64,000 nt of DNA from assembly GCA_028768525.1 (NCBI GenBank), contig CP054837.1:4894001-4958000 (forward strand), written 5' to 3'. Positions 9,261-18,732 of the stretch are shown here, piece by piece. The position numbers were made by a program, and so were the translations under genes. The notes under the pieces are model-generated. The model was given only the letters and a program-made list of their open reading frames with translations, was not told the origin of the DNA and did not search any database. Each line of letters opens with the position of its first letter. Within the stretch, counting starts at the first letter, position 1. This DNA comes from Desulfobacter sp. GTDB lineage: Bacteria > Desulfobacterota > Desulfobacteria > Desulfobacterales > Desulfobacteraceae.

Positions 9261-9462
9261 GGGGCCTCCTTTTCTTCAGGTTGTCGGGATAAACTTCAGA
9301 AATACGAAACGCCGTTTAATAGTCTATATCTCGGATTTCTATTGTTTGGAAGTGTTTTTTTTACGGACGCTTTTGCCTGTTTCATCTTGATATTGGACCT
9401 CTCCGGTGATAATGGATAGTAATTTTAAAGATGAATAAAGGGAAGTTAATCGGGAAATTAGG

Positions 9463-10074
9463 ATGAGACTGAAATATTTGATTCTGATCGGGTTGATTGT
9501 ATTGGGACTGGCAATGCCGCTGCAGGCGAAAACCATTTATGTCCGGGGGGTGACCAAAATCACCATGCGCACAGGCCCGGGCACGAGCAATAAAATTGTG
9601 GCCATGCTGCTGTCAGGGACCAAGCTTGAGATCATTGAATACCAGAAGGACTGGTCACAGGTGGTGACCGATGACGGCAAAACCGGATGGGTGCTCACCC
9701 GGTTCCTCACCGAAGAGGTGCCCAGGGCCCTTGTGGTCAAACAACTGAAAGCGGAGAACCAGCGCCTTGAGACCGCCCTTGAAGAGGCCCGTGAAACGGG
9801 CCGGGATCTGGAAACAAAAAATCAGACCCTCACTGGCATCGAAAAAAAATACAGGGCACTTCAGAAGGCTTCTGCGGATTATCTGAAACTGGATGCCGAG
9901 CATAAAGAACTGCTTAAAACATCGGAAGCCCAGAAAACCCAGATCCAGGACCTGCAGCAAAGCCTTAACGATGAGGAAAAACTCTGGTTTCTTTCCGGGG
10001 CCGGGGTGTTCATCGTGGGGCTGATTCTGGGGCTGAGCACCCGGAAGAAAAAGAACAGTTCCCTTTTGTCCTAA
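9463..10074 (+). CDS. SH3 and membrane-anchor protein (TIGR04211/YgiM-like)
   Basis: A 203-residue exported protein: signal peptide (LILIGLIVLGLAMPLQA), a bacterial SH3 domain at about 25-85 (ITMRTGPG, GWVLTRFL), a coiled coil at about 90-165 rich in Glu/Lys/Gln, a membrane segment at about 170-190 (FLSGAGVFIVGLILGL) and a basic tail STRKKK. This order is that of the TIGR04211 SH3-and-anchor family related to YgiM, thought to act at the envelope. The ATG at 9463 has only a weak ribosome site. nadB follows after 30 bases and could share its transcript. Confidence 0.82.
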   Translation: MRLKYLILIGLIVLGLAMPLQAKTIYVRGVTKITMRTGPGTSNKIVAMLLSGTKLEIIEYQKDWSQVVTDDGKTGWVLTRFLTEEVPRALVVKQLKAENQRLETALEEARETGRDLETKNQTLTGIEKKYRALQKASADYLKLDAEHKELLKTSEAQKTQIQDLQQSLNDEEKLWFLSGAGVFIVGLILGLSTRKKKNSSLLS

Positions 10075-10104
10075 TCCGTTTATTTTTTTGAGAGACGCCG
10101 AAAT

Positions 10105-11721
10105 ATGATTAAAACCGACTTTTTGGTGATCGGCAGCGGTATTGCCGGTTTAAGCTATGCCCTCAAGGTTGCCGAACACGGCAGTGTCAGCATTGTAACC
10201 AAGAAAAAAATCCAAAAGACCAATACGGCCCTGGCCCAGGGCGGGGTGGCCTCGGTATTCGGCAAGACCGATTCCTTTGACCTCCATGTGGAGGATACCC
10301 TCAAGGCCGGGGACGGTTTGTGCACCGAAGAGGTGGTGCGCATGGTGGTTGAAAACGGGCCGGACCGGATGCGGGAACTGGTGGATCTGGGGGCCCGGTT
10401 CAATATGGAGGGCAAGGGAAAATATGAATTTTCCCTGGGCCGGGAAGGGGGGCACTCCCAAAAACGGATCATCCATGCCCATGACCTTACCGGCAAAGAG
10501 ATTGAGGACGCCCTTATTGCACAAGTCGAGGCCCATGAAAATATCACCATCCTGGAAAACCATATTGCGGTGAACCTGATCACCTTTTCAACCAGCATCA
10601 GAAGCGGGCTGGTCAGGACCCAGCATGAAAATATCTGCTGCGGGGCCTATGTGCTGGACAACGATACCGGGAAAGTCGAAACCTTTTACGCCGGCATCAC
10701 CCTTTTGGCCACGGGCGGGGCATCCAAGGTTTACCTGTATACCTCAAATCCGGATATCGCCACCGGGGACGGCATTGCCATGGCCTACAGGGCCGGCGCC
10801 TCAGTCGCCAATATGGAATTTGTCCAGTTTCATCCCACCTGCCTCTACCATCCCGAGGCCAAGAACTTTCTGGTTTCCGAGGCGGTCCGGGGGGAAGGGG
10901 CCTATCTCATTGACGAGAAGGGCCGGCGTTTCATGGAAGACTATTCCCCGGACAAGGAGCTTGCCTGCAGAGACGTGGTGGCCCGGGCCATTGACAATGA
11001 ACTGAAGAAAACAGGTGCCGATTCCGTATACCTGGACATCACCCACAAGGATGCGGATTTTATCCGGAAACGCTTCCCCAATATCCACGGCAAATGCCTG
11101 GAGTTCGGCATCGATATCACCAAACAGCCCATTCCGGTGGTGCCGGCGGCCCACTATATGTGCGGAGGGGTGGCCACGGACCTCAACGGCCGTACCGACG
11201 TCCAGCGCCTCTATGCCGTGGGTGAAACCGCCTGTACCGGACTTCACGGGGCCAACCGCCTGGCTTCCAATTCCCTGCTGGAAGCCCTGGTCTACGCCCA
11301 TAATGCCAGCCGGGCCTCGGTGGAGGAATTCAGGAATATCGGCAACAAGGTTACCGTTACCCTGGATCCCTGGGACGAGACCAATACCCTGGACAGCGAC
11401 GAAGCCATTGTGGTGACCCACAACTGGGATGAGATCCGGCGGCTCATGTGGAACTACGTGGGCATTGTGCGGTCGGACAAGCGGCTGATCCGGGCCCAGC
11501 GCCGCATTGAAAATATCCAGCAGGAAATTGATGCGTATTACTGGGACTTTAAAATCACCTCCGACCTCATTGAACTGCGCAACCTGGCCACGGTGGCGGA
11601 ACTGATCATTAAATCCGCCCTCATGCGCAAGGAAAGCCGGGGGCTGCACTACAACCTCTGGTATCCGGAACGGGATGATGTAAACTGTCTGCAGCAGACC
11701 ATTCTCCAAAAGCAGTTTTAA
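10105..11721 (+). CDS. nadB: L-aspartate oxidase
   Basis: A 538-residue flavoprotein that oxidises L-aspartate to iminoaspartate, the first step of NAD synthesis; in anaerobes fumarate can replace oxygen as electron acceptor. The FAD dinucleotide motif VIGSGIAGLSYA lies at the N-terminus; GGHSQKRIIHAHD, QFHPTCLYHP and the HYMCGGVATDLNGRT and GLHGANRLASNSLLEALV blocks follow, all typical of NadB in the succinate dehydrogenase/fumarate reductase flavoprotein family. The helical C-terminal domain is complete. It is followed by a strong terminator. nadA and nadC are not in this window. Confidence 0.93.
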   Translation: MIKTDFLVIGSGIAGLSYALKVAEHGSVSIVTKKKIQKTNTALAQGGVASVFGKTDSFDLHVEDTLKAGDGLCTEEVVRMVVENGPDRMRELVDLGARFNMEGKGKYEFSLGREGGHSQKRIIHAHDLTGKEIEDALIAQVEAHENITILENHIAVNLITFSTSIRSGLVRTQHENICCGAYVLDNDTGKVETFYAGITLLATGGASKVYLYTSNPDIATGDGIAMAYRAGASVANMEFVQFHPTCLYHPEAKNFLVSEAVRGEGAYLIDEKGRRFMEDYSPDKELACRDVVARAIDNELKKTGADSVYLDITHKDADFIRKRFPNIHGKCLEFGIDITKQPIPVVPAAHYMCGGVATDLNGRTDVQRLYAVGETACTGLHGANRLASNSLLEALVYAHNASRASVEEFRNIGNKVTVTLDPWDETNTLDSDEAIVVTHNWDEIRRLMWNYVGIVRSDKRLIRAQRRIENIQQEIDAYYWDFKITSDLIELRNLATVAELIIKSALMRKESRGLHYNLWYPERDDVNCLQQTILQKQF

Positions 11722-11738
11722 GTTTTCGTTAAAACAAA

Positions 11739-11776
11739 AAAAGGCTTCCTGACCGCTGGGGCGGGGGAAGCCTTTT
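11739..11776. terminator. bidirectional terminator between nadB and the converging export-protein gene
   Basis: AAAAGGCTTCC and GGAAGCCTTTT arms around a 16-base loop. Runs of A on the left and T on the right suit termination in both directions. Confidence 0.88.
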
Positions 11777-11805
11777 GTTTTTTTATGCCTTGGGGGACTG
11801 TGGGG

Positions 11806-12471
11806 TTATTGGTCCGGGTGTTCCTTTGTCAGGGATTCTATGAACCGTTTGATGGGTTTGAGATAGGGGATGATGATCAGCACACAGATGACGGCAAAAA
11901 TATACTGGACCATCTGGAAGCGCTGCTCCAGAAATTCAAATCCGTAGCACCAGATCACCGTGGCCGAGAGTGTCCCCAGGGCGGTGGCTGTGAAATTGCT
12001 GACCAGCCGCATCCTGAGCATGTATCCGATGATGGAGCCGATGACCGGGCCGGTAACCGGCAGGGGGGCCATGACAAAGCTGAAAATACCGATCCAGCCC
12101 CAGCGTTCAATCTTATCCTTTTTCTCCAGGGCCTTGCCCGCCAGCCGTCCCATGAACCGGTTTATCCATTCCACCCTCAGGTAGTTGGTGGTACTCAGGA
12201 CAAATCCGCTGTAGGTGAAACAGACGATCAGGATTTCCACAAAGAAATTATAGCCGATGGTCGCGGCCGGGCTGAATCCGTTAAGGATGCACAGGCCGAT
12301 GCCCCCGGCCCGGCTGCCCACGAAATGGGCCAGCAGTACCAGGACAAAGACTTTTGCAGTGTCGATGTCCACCACCGCATAAATCCCTGTGAGCAGAATA
12401 AAAACGGCAGCAAGGAAAAGCCCGAGTATCAGGAGTCTGCCCTCCACCGTATGAAAAAGCGTATGTTTCAT
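11806..12471 (-). CDS. small multidrug-export-like integral membrane protein (COG2426 type)
   Basis: A 221-residue hydrophobic protein with about five or six membrane segments. The conserved block GWIGIFSFVMAPLPVTGPVIGSIIGYMLRM with Pro-Leu-Pro-Val-Thr-Gly is characteristic of the COG2426/Sm_multidrug_ex family. Transport activity is by family name only and is poorly established. No clear ribosome site precedes the ATG, so the start is less certain. It converges on nadB with a shared terminator between them. Confidence 0.7.
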   Translation of the reverse strand: MKHTLFHTVEGRLLILGLFLAAVFILLTGIYAVVDIDTAKVFVLVLLAHFVGSRAGGIGLCILNGFSPAATIGYNFFVEILIVCFTYSGFVLSTTNYLRVEWINRFMGRLAGKALEKKDKIERWGWIGIFSFVMAPLPVTGPVIGSIIGYMLRMRLVSNFTATALGTLSATVIWCYGFEFLEQRFQMVQYIFAVICVLIIIPYLKPIKRFIESLTKEHPDQ

Positions 12472-12653
12472 ATCTTAGTCATTGTATTCATTGTTTATTT
12501 TTGGCAAGGAGGTTATAGGGTAAGCCGGCCTGCTTGTCAAGACAGTCCCCTTGGGCCAAAAGTATCAAAATTATCTTGTCCCCCGGCACCTGGTGGTTTT
12601 CCGCAGCAGGGGGCGCGAGGGGGATGGTGGATATTTACTTTTTTATTACAAAT

Positions 12654-13358
12654 TCATCGGGGTTTGGTCCCCACAAAGAGGGTGACAATGCCCAGGGTCA
12701 TTGGCTTGAACCGGATGCCTGAAAAACCGGCGGATTTCATGATGCTGCAGAATGTGGGGGCGTCTGGGAATTTCAGTACCGATGCCGGCAGATAGGTATA
12801 GGCATTGTTATGCTTTGAAAACATGGAGCCGACCAGGGGGAGGACTTTTTGGAAATATCCCAGGTAGATTTTTCTGAAGATTCCCCGCTCAGGCGTGGTC
12901 AACTCCAGTACCACCAGGCGGCCCCCGGGTTTCAGCGTCCTGTAAAATTCTTTAAGGGCCCGTTTCCGGTCCATGATGTTCCGGATGCCGAAGGCAATAA
13001 AACCAGCATCAAAAAGGCTGTCTTTCAGGGGAAGGTTCAGTCCGTCCCCGTTAATCAGTTTTATGGTGCCATTGTTTTGGGCGGCCAGCTTTTCCCGGCC
13101 CAGTTCCAGCATGCCCAAGGAAAAATCCAGACCGATAATGCCCGCTTTGTCCTTCAATTGTCTGGATATTTCCAGCCCCACATCACAGGTGCCGCAGGCC
13201 ACATCCAGGGCCCTGGCACCTTTTTCAAGCTTCGCCGCCCTTGCCATTTCCCTGCGCCACATCACATCCTGCCGCATGCTCAGCAGCCGGTTTAGAAAAT
13301 CGTATTTAGGGGCAATTTTGTCAAACATTTCTTTGACAAAATCCAGTTCTTCATTCAT
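12654..13358 (-). CDS. ubiE: demethylmenaquinone methyltransferase
   Basis: About 234 residues. The N-terminal VKEMFDKIAPKYDFLNRLLSM is the UbiE/MenG signature, followed by the SAM-binding motif ALDVACGTCDVGLE, GLDFSLGML, and FGIRNIMDRKRALKEFYR. The enzyme methylates demethylmenaquinol using S-adenosylmethionine, the last step of menaquinone synthesis, consistent with quinone-based anaerobic respiration. I prefer the ATG at 13358 (MNEELDF); a TTG three codons upstream is possible. It is divergent from dnaJ. Confidence 0.9.
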   Translation of the reverse strand: MNEELDFVKEMFDKIAPKYDFLNRLLSMRQDVMWRREMARAAKLEKGARALDVACGTCDVGLEISRQLKDKAGIIGLDFSLGMLELGREKLAAQNNGTIKLINGDGLNLPLKDSLFDAGFIAFGIRNIMDRKRALKEFYRTLKPGGRLVVLELTTPERGIFRKIYLGYFQKVLPLVGSMFSKHNNAYTYLPASVLKFPDAPTFCSIMKSAGFSGIRFKPMTLGIVTLFVGTKPR

Positions 13359-13488
13359 CGTTGACAACCTGAGAATCTGAGTTATTTTATGTTACTTTAT
13401 AACACCTCTGTTAAAAGCAGGGTGAAAAACTATCATACAACAGGCATAAACACAATTATAAACGAGCTGGAATACAAGCGGAAAAGAA

Positions 13489-14595
13489 ATGAGTGACAAA
13501 CGCGATTATTACGAGGTGCTGGGGGTTGACCGGGATGCGGATAAAGCCGTACTGAAAAAAGCCTACCGGAAGCTGGCCATCAAGTACCATCCCGATAAAA
13601 ATCCGGACAACAAGGAAGCTGAGGATAAATTCAAGGAGGCTTCAGAGGCCTACGAGGTCCTGACCGATGAAAACAAGCGGCAGATTTATGACCAATTCGG
13701 CCACCAGGGCCTGGAAGGGGCCGGCCATTCCGGACCCAGCGGGTTCGAGGATATCTTTTCAAGCTTCGGGGATATTTTTGAGGATTTTTTCGGTTTTGGC
13801 GGGGGCCGGGGCGGCCGGGGAGGCAACCGGGTGCAGCGGGGCTCGGACCTGCGGTACAATATGACCATCGACTTCATGGAAGCGGCCTTTGGCACTGAAA
13901 AAACCATTTCCATTCCAAAGCTGGCCACCTGCGACGACTGCGACGGGTCGGGGGCTGCCCCCGGTTCTTCTGCGGAAACCTGTTCCCACTGCCAGGGTAC
14001 GGGCCAATTCATCCAGAGCCAGGGCTTTTTTAAGGTCAAAACCACCTGTCCCTACTGCAAGGGCAGGGGGACCATCATTCCCAATCCCTGTCCCAAATGC
14101 CGGGGCAACGGCCGAATGGAAATCACCCGCAAGGTCCAGGTCAAAATTCCGGCCGGCGTGGATGTGGGCTCCAAACTCCGCCTCAATGGTGAGGGCGAGG
14201 CCTCTCCTTCGCCCAACGGCCCTCCCGGGGATCTGTACGTGGTTATCAACGTTAAACCCCATAAGTTTTTCCAGCGGGACGGCACCGATATCATCTGTGC
14301 CATAGATATCTCTTTTATCCAGGCGGCCCTGGGGGATGAAATCACCGTGCCCACCCTGGTGGGCGAAGAAAAATTTGCCATTCCCAAAGGCACCCAGTAC
14401 GGCGATTCTTTCCGGCTCAGGGGAGAGGGGATCGCCTCTTTGCGGTCCGGCAGGCGGGGGGACCAGATCATCAAGGTGATAATCAAAACCCCCACCAAGC
14501 TCAGCTCCAAGCAGAAAGAACTGCTGGAAGAGTTTGACCGGCTGGATTCCAACAAGATTTCCAACAAACTGAAAAATCTATTTAAGAACCTGTAA
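13489..14595 (+). CDS. dnaJ: molecular chaperone DnaJ
   Basis: A 368-residue type I Hsp40. J domain at 1-70 with the HPD motif (KYHPDKNPDN), a Gly/Phe-rich region (about 72-115), the zinc-binding cysteine-rich domain with four CxxCxGxG-type repeats (CDDCDGSG, CSHCQGTG, CPYCKGRG, CPKCRGNG) and the C-terminal substrate-binding domains. It stimulates DnaK ATP hydrolysis and delivers substrates. The ATG follows a purine-rich site. queD lies 36 bases downstream. dnaK and grpE are not in the window. Confidence 0.95.
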   Translation: MSDKRDYYEVLGVDRDADKAVLKKAYRKLAIKYHPDKNPDNKEAEDKFKEASEAYEVLTDENKRQIYDQFGHQGLEGAGHSGPSGFEDIFSSFGDIFEDFFGFGGGRGGRGGNRVQRGSDLRYNMTIDFMEAAFGTEKTISIPKLATCDDCDGSGAAPGSSAETCSHCQGTGQFIQSQGFFKVKTTCPYCKGRGTIIPNPCPKCRGNGRMEITRKVQVKIPAGVDVGSKLRLNGEGEASPSPNGPPGDLYVVINVKPHKFFQRDGTDIICAIDISFIQAALGDEITVPTLVGEEKFAIPKGTQYGDSFRLRGEGIASLRSGRRGDQIIKVIIKTPTKLSSKQKELLEEFDRLDSNKISNKLKNLFKNL

Positions 14596-14631
14596 CTTTA
14601 TCCTGTAAAGAGAACAGGGTCAGGCGGATAT

Positions 14632-15018
14632 ATGTTTGAATTAAAGGTTAAAACCCGGTTTGCCGGCGCCCACCAGCTTGCCATGGTGGGGCAGAAATGT
14701 GAAAACCTCCACGGCCACAATTGGTACGTTGAGGTGCATGTGCGGGGAGACGCGCTGAATTCCGCAGGGGTACTGGCGGATTTCGGTGATATTAAACGGG
14801 CGGTCCGGGCCGTTGTGGACGGGGAGCTTGACCATAAATATCTTAACGAACTGCCCGCTTTCAACGGGGGGCAGCCCACCTCCGAGCGCATTGCCGTTTA
14901 TATTGCCCAGCGGGTTCAGTCCATCCTGGATAAGGAATTGGAAGAGAAAGTCATTGTCTCACGGGTGATGGCCTGGGAGTCCGACGACGCCTGCGCCGTT
15001 TATTATCCCGAAGACTAG
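14632..15018 (+). CDS. queD: 6-carboxytetrahydropterin synthase (QueD/PTPS family)
   Basis: A 128-residue protein. The zinc-binding histidines appear in GAHQL and in NLHGHNW, the PTPS/QueD signature; the catalytic Cys lies just before it (QKCENLHGH). ADFGDIKRAV and LDHKYLNEL are the other conserved blocks. The enzyme makes 6-carboxytetrahydropterin in queuosine/preQ1 synthesis. A ribosome site AGGCGG precedes the ATG. It probably shares the dnaJ transcript, and a strong terminator follows. Confidence 0.88.
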   Translation: MFELKVKTRFAGAHQLAMVGQKCENLHGHNWYVEVHVRGDALNSAGVLADFGDIKRAVRAVVDGELDHKYLNELPAFNGGQPTSERIAVYIAQRVQSILDKELEEKVIVSRVMAWESDDACAVYYPED

Positions 15019-15041
15019 CGCCAACAGCAGAGACCAGACGC

Positions 15042-15081
15042 AAAAAAAGCCGTTAAAGTTCTGACTTTAACGGCTTTTTTT
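15042..15081. terminator. strong bidirectional terminator after queD
   Basis: AAAAAAGCCGTTAAAGT and its complement with a 4-base loop; an A run on one side and T run on the other, between two converging genes. Confidence 0.92.
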
Positions 15082-15099
15082 ATTGTTGGGTACCGGCGG

Positions 15100-16476
15100 T
15101 TACTGGTTTTCGATAATCCGTTTGGCCGGAATCAGCCCGGTGGCAGCGGCGGATACAATGTTGCCGGCCACGCCCGGACCGTCCCCTGCCACATACATCC
15201 CCTGAATGGGGGTTTCCAGGAAGTTGTCCGTTTCCACCTGGGTGGCGAAGAATTTGATTTCCGGGGCATAAAGCAGGGTTTCATCGTTGGAAACCCCGGG
15301 TACCACCAGGTTCAGTCCTTCCAGGCCTTCGATGAGGTTGGACAGGATCCGTTCGGGCAGGGCCATGGCAATGTCCCCGGGAACCACGTTGGTCATGGTG
15401 GGTTCGATATAGCCCTTATTGATACGGTTCCAGGTGGAGCGCCGTCCCCGTTTCAGGTCGCCGAACCGCTGGAGGATGGGTTTGCCCCCGCCGATGATGG
15501 TGGCAAGGCGCCCTATGGATTCCCCGTAGGCCTGATTGTCGGTGACCGGTTCCGTGAGCACCACCTTGGAGAGGAATGCAAAGTTGGTGTTTGAGGATTT
15601 CTTGTCCGAATAGGCGTGGCCGTTTACGCAGACAAAATCCTTATAGTTTTCCAGGGCAACAAATCCGCCCTGGTTGGTGCAGAAGGTCCGGGTCTGGTCG
15701 TCATAGGTCTGGGTCTGGATGAAAAATGTGGGGTCGTAAATCACATTGCACAAATCATCCATGATGTCATTGTGCACTTCCACCCGGACGCCGACTTCAA
15801 TGCCCCGCTGGCTTAGAGGAATGCCGTATTTCTGGGCCAGTGTAGAGACCCAGTTGGCACCGATCCGTCCCGGAGCCAGGATGACGTTGTCGGCTTTGTA
15901 GGTGTCTTTTTCCGTGACCACGCCCTGGATCCGGCCGTCCTTTTCGATGATATCCGTTACGTTTTCCTTGGTGCGGATTTCAAGACCCTTGGATTTGATA
16001 TGTTCCGCCATGCCGGCGATATATCTGGGCAGATTATCTGAGCCCAGGTGCTTTTGCTTGATCAGGAGCAGGTCGATACCGAAGCGCTTGGCTTCTTTGC
16101 GGACGAGTTTGGCTTCCTGCATGTTTGTGGGGAAAACCTTGGCATCCATGCCGAACCGGGTGAAGATTTCTTCAGTCTCGTCGATGAGGGCCTGGGCCTG
16201 TCCCATGGGCATGAACTGGGTGAGGTCTGTTTTGCCCAGCCTGGGGATGAAATTAAGCTTGCCGTCGGAGTACAGCCCGGCGCCGCCGATACCGGAAAGA
16301 ATGTTGCATGGGTCGCATTGGATGCATTTCTGGAGCCGGTTGTTGGGGCATTTGCGCTTTAAAGAGTCCTTGCCCTTTTCGATGAGCAGCACCTTGAGGT
16401 TGGAATGCTCTTTTAAATGGTAGGCCGCAAACAGCCCTGCGGGCCCGCCGCCCACGATAATCACATCATACGTCAT
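15100..16476 (-). CDS. FAD-dependent dehydrogenase (COG2509 type)
   Basis: A 458-residue flavoprotein with the N-terminal dinucleotide motif VIIVGGGPAGLFAAYHL. A Cys-rich stretch (KRKCPNNRLQKCIQCDPCNI, about 43-62) followed by SGIGGAGLYSDGKLN is the hallmark of the COG2509 uncharacterised FAD dehydrogenases. The C-terminal FAD motif reads GMYVAGDGPGVAGNIVSAAATG. Substrate is unknown; the four Cys may bind a metal or a cluster. The ATG has AAGGTGA upstream. It is monocistronic and converges with queD. Confidence 0.8.
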   Translation of the reverse strand: MTYDVIIVGGGPAGLFAAYHLKEHSNLKVLLIEKGKDSLKRKCPNNRLQKCIQCDPCNILSGIGGAGLYSDGKLNFIPRLGKTDLTQFMPMGQAQALIDETEEIFTRFGMDAKVFPTNMQEAKLVRKEAKRFGIDLLLIKQKHLGSDNLPRYIAGMAEHIKSKGLEIRTKENVTDIIEKDGRIQGVVTEKDTYKADNVILAPGRIGANWVSTLAQKYGIPLSQRGIEVGVRVEVHNDIMDDLCNVIYDPTFFIQTQTYDDQTRTFCTNQGGFVALENYKDFVCVNGHAYSDKKSSNTNFAFLSKVVLTEPVTDNQAYGESIGRLATIIGGGKPILQRFGDLKRGRRSTWNRINKGYIEPTMTNVVPGDIAMALPERILSNLIEGLEGLNLVVPGVSNDETLLYAPEIKFFATQVETDNFLETPIQGMYVAGDGPGVAGNIVSAAATGLIPAKRIIENQ

Positions 16477-16738
16477 AATTCACCTTGGTAAAAATAATAT
16501 TGAATATTTGGTCAAATTTTACACAAACCTTCCATTTTTATAAGATTTGCCTGGAAAAGTCAATATCCTGTTTTGGTTTTTTTCAAGGGGACGGGGGCGG
16601 TTTATTTTTGTTGCATTCCCTGGCATGGTGGCGTTATTCTTTGAGAAACAGTTCACAAATCGGTATAGGGTATATTTTTTTAAAAAATTCGGTTATGGGC
16701 GAAATGCCGGAAAGCAGGCTGCTGTCCTGGGAGGTGCC

Positions 16739-17605
16739 ATGAAAATTACAAAATTATTGGTCGGGATGGTCGTCCTTTGCCTCTGTTGCCCTTTTAACGG
16801 GTGGGGGAAGGACAAGATCACCTGGTTAATCAAGCACTGGCCTCCTTTTATGGTGCTGGACGACACCCGGCAGGTCATAACCGGCGGACAGAGGGGTATC
16901 CAATTAAAACTGCTTCAGCAGGCCCTTGTGGATTATGGACATATCAATGTGGAAATGCCTTGGAACAGGTTCTGGTACCTGGTGGAGAAAGAAGAAAAGG
17001 TATGCAATTGCATGTCCCTTAAAACCCGGGAGCGTGAAATGTTCGCCGCCTTTTCCATCCCCATCAGCATCGCCTTGCCCAATCAGATTATCATGAGAAG
17101 AGAGACGGCCCGGAAGCTTGGATTCCCCAAATCATTGTCCCTGGTTGAACTCATGAAGAATAGGCAGTTCACAGGCCGGTTGATCGCAAAGCGGTCTTAT
17201 TCCATGGAGATTGATCAACTGCTGAAACAGTATGAAACCCAATCCAATATCACAAGGGAGTATATTGACGAACAGACCGTTTTGAAAATGCTGGCCAAAA
17301 AGCGGATGGATTATATCCTGGAATACCCCTTTGTGGTTACAAAAACGATTAACCGGGAGTTCCCCCAATTAAAAGGCCAGCTTGTGAACATTCCCATCAA
17401 TGAGATTTCACCCTATTATTACGCCTATGTGGCGTGTCCCAAAAATGAGTGGGGCAATACCGTTATAATAAAAATTAATGAGGCACTGAAGCAGTTAAGG
17501 CCGACAAAAGCGTTTCGTGATGCACTGTCCCAGACATATGCCGGGGAAAATTTAAACACCGTGCTAAGGTATTACGATGCGTATTTAATTGGCGGTGAGA
17601 ATTAA
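16739..17605 (+). CDS. periplasmic solute-binding protein (SBP_bac_3/TIGR02285-like)
   Basis: A 288-residue exported protein. I chose the ATG at 16739 because GGGAGG lies 6 bases upstream and it opens a signal peptide (LLVGMVVLCLCC... GWG); the frame is open further upstream but without coding character. The mature part starts ITWLIKHWPPFMVLDD and has the two-lobe layout of family-3 binding proteins. No permease or ATPase genes adjoin it. Instead a hemerythrin-GGDEF gene follows after 14 bases, so it may act as a sensory input or be an orphan receptor rather than part of an importer. The ligand is unknown. Confidence 0.75.
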   Translation: MKITKLLVGMVVLCLCCPFNGWGKDKITWLIKHWPPFMVLDDTRQVITGGQRGIQLKLLQQALVDYGHINVEMPWNRFWYLVEKEEKVCNCMSLKTREREMFAAFSIPISIALPNQIIMRRETARKLGFPKSLSLVELMKNRQFTGRLIAKRSYSMEIDQLLKQYETQSNITREYIDEQTVLKMLAKKRMDYILEYPFVVTKTINREFPQLKGQLVNIPINEISPYYYAYVACPKNEWGNTVIIKINEALKQLRPTKAFRDALSQTYAGENLNTVLRYYDAYLIGGEN

Positions 17606-17619
17606 GGGGGGACGATGAA

Positions 17620-18732
17620 ATGGAATCTTTCGTCTGGGGGGAACATTTTATCACCGGGCTTGGGGAGGTCGACAAGCAGCACCGGCATTTGATTGATGTT
17701 TTAAATCGTTTCGGCACCGCCCTGGCTGAAAATAAAGTTCTGGACGGGCATGTTAAACGCATTTTTGACGAGCTGGCAGACTATGCCTTATATCATTTCA
17801 AGGCTGAAGAACGGCTGATGGCTGAGATGAAGATGGATTCCCGGCACATCGTGCAGCACAGTGCCGAGCACAGTAATTTTGTGGGGGACGTCCAGGCGCT
17901 GATTCGGGAAATCACACCGGGAAACCCTGAAACCACCCAGGCCCTGCTTGCATTTCTGATCCAATGGGTGGCATACCATATTCTGGGGTCAGACCAGAAA
18001 ACGGCCCGGCAGATTGCGCAGATCAAAAAGGGAAAGACCCCCCGGGAGGCTTTTCTGCTGGAGGAAAAAAGGGAACGGGCCCCCACCGAAGCCCTGCTGA
18101 CGGCACTGAATAATCTCTATACCCAGGTCGCCCGCAGGAATAGGCAGCTCATAGAGTTTAATCTCTCCCTTGAGGAAAAAATTGCGGACCGGACCAGAGA
18201 ACTGGTTGAGGCCAACCGGCATCTTGAGACCCTGGCCCTGACAGATACATTGACCGGGCTGGGCAACAGGCGCTTCGCCATGGATCAGCTGCAGCGGCTG
18301 TGGGAATCTGCCCGGGAAAAGGGCCGCCCCTTGAGCTGCATGATGATTGATGCAGATGAATTCAAGCCCATAAACGATAGATTCGGCCACGATGCCGGAG
18401 ACATTGTCCTGGCCCGGCTGGCCAAGGAATTGGAGTATTCCGTCCGGAATGATGATTTGGTCTGCCGGCTGGGGGGCGACGAATTTTTTATTATCTGCGC
18501 CGATACATCCCTGAAGGGGGCAATGCACCTGGCCGAGGCGATCAGGGCCAATGTGGCCGCCCTCAGGGTGGCCGCCGGGGACGGCCAGTGGCGCGGCTCT
18601 GTCAGCATCGGCGTCGCCTGGAACCATCCCGAGTTAAAGCGGACGGACGAAATGATCAAGGCGGCGGACCAGGGGGTGTATATGGCCAAAGACAGCGGCC
18701 GGAACGCTGTTGAAACCGTTCAGGCCGATTAA
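17620..18732 (+). CDS. bacteriohemerythrin-diguanylate cyclase fusion
   Basis: A 370-residue protein. Residues 1-130 form a bacteriohemerythrin domain that binds a di-iron O2 site: WGEHF, VDKQHRHLI, HFKAEERLM and HSAEH supply the His/Glu ligands. A coiled coil (about 150-205) leads to a GGDEF domain with intact catalytic LGGDEFFII and an inhibitory RxxD (RNDD) placed as in product-inhibited cyclases. It should make cyclic di-GMP in response to oxygen or redox state; that coupling is inferred from domain order. It is cytoplasmic, with no signal peptide. AGGGGGGA precedes the ATG. It forms a two-gene unit with the binding protein upstream. Confidence 0.9.
   Translation: MESFVWGEHFITGLGEVDKQHRHLIDVLNRFGTALAENKVLDGHVKRIFDELADYALYHFKAEERLMAEMKMDSRHIVQHSAEHSNFVGDVQALIREITPGNPETTQALLAFLIQWVAYHILGSDQKTARQIAQIKKGKTPREAFLLEEKRERAPTEALLTALNNLYTQVARRNRQLIEFNLSLEEKIADRTRELVEANRHLETLALTDTLTGLGNRRFAMDQLQRLWESAREKGRPLSCMMIDADEFKPINDRFGHDAGDIVLARLAKELEYSVRNDDLVCRLGGDEFFIICADTSLKGAMHLAEAIRANVAALRVAAGDGQWRGSVSIGVAWNHPELKRTDEMIKAADQGVYMAKDSGRNAVETVQAD

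Noticed and set aside
11785..12795. 336-codon plus-strand frame opposite the export protein and the 3' end of ubiE
   Set aside because: Crosses a terminator and two real minus-strand genes; composition is typical of antisense shadows.
16547..16738. N-terminal extension of the binding protein from the first in-frame start
   Set aside because: No ribosome site or signal peptide there; the ATG at 16739 has both.
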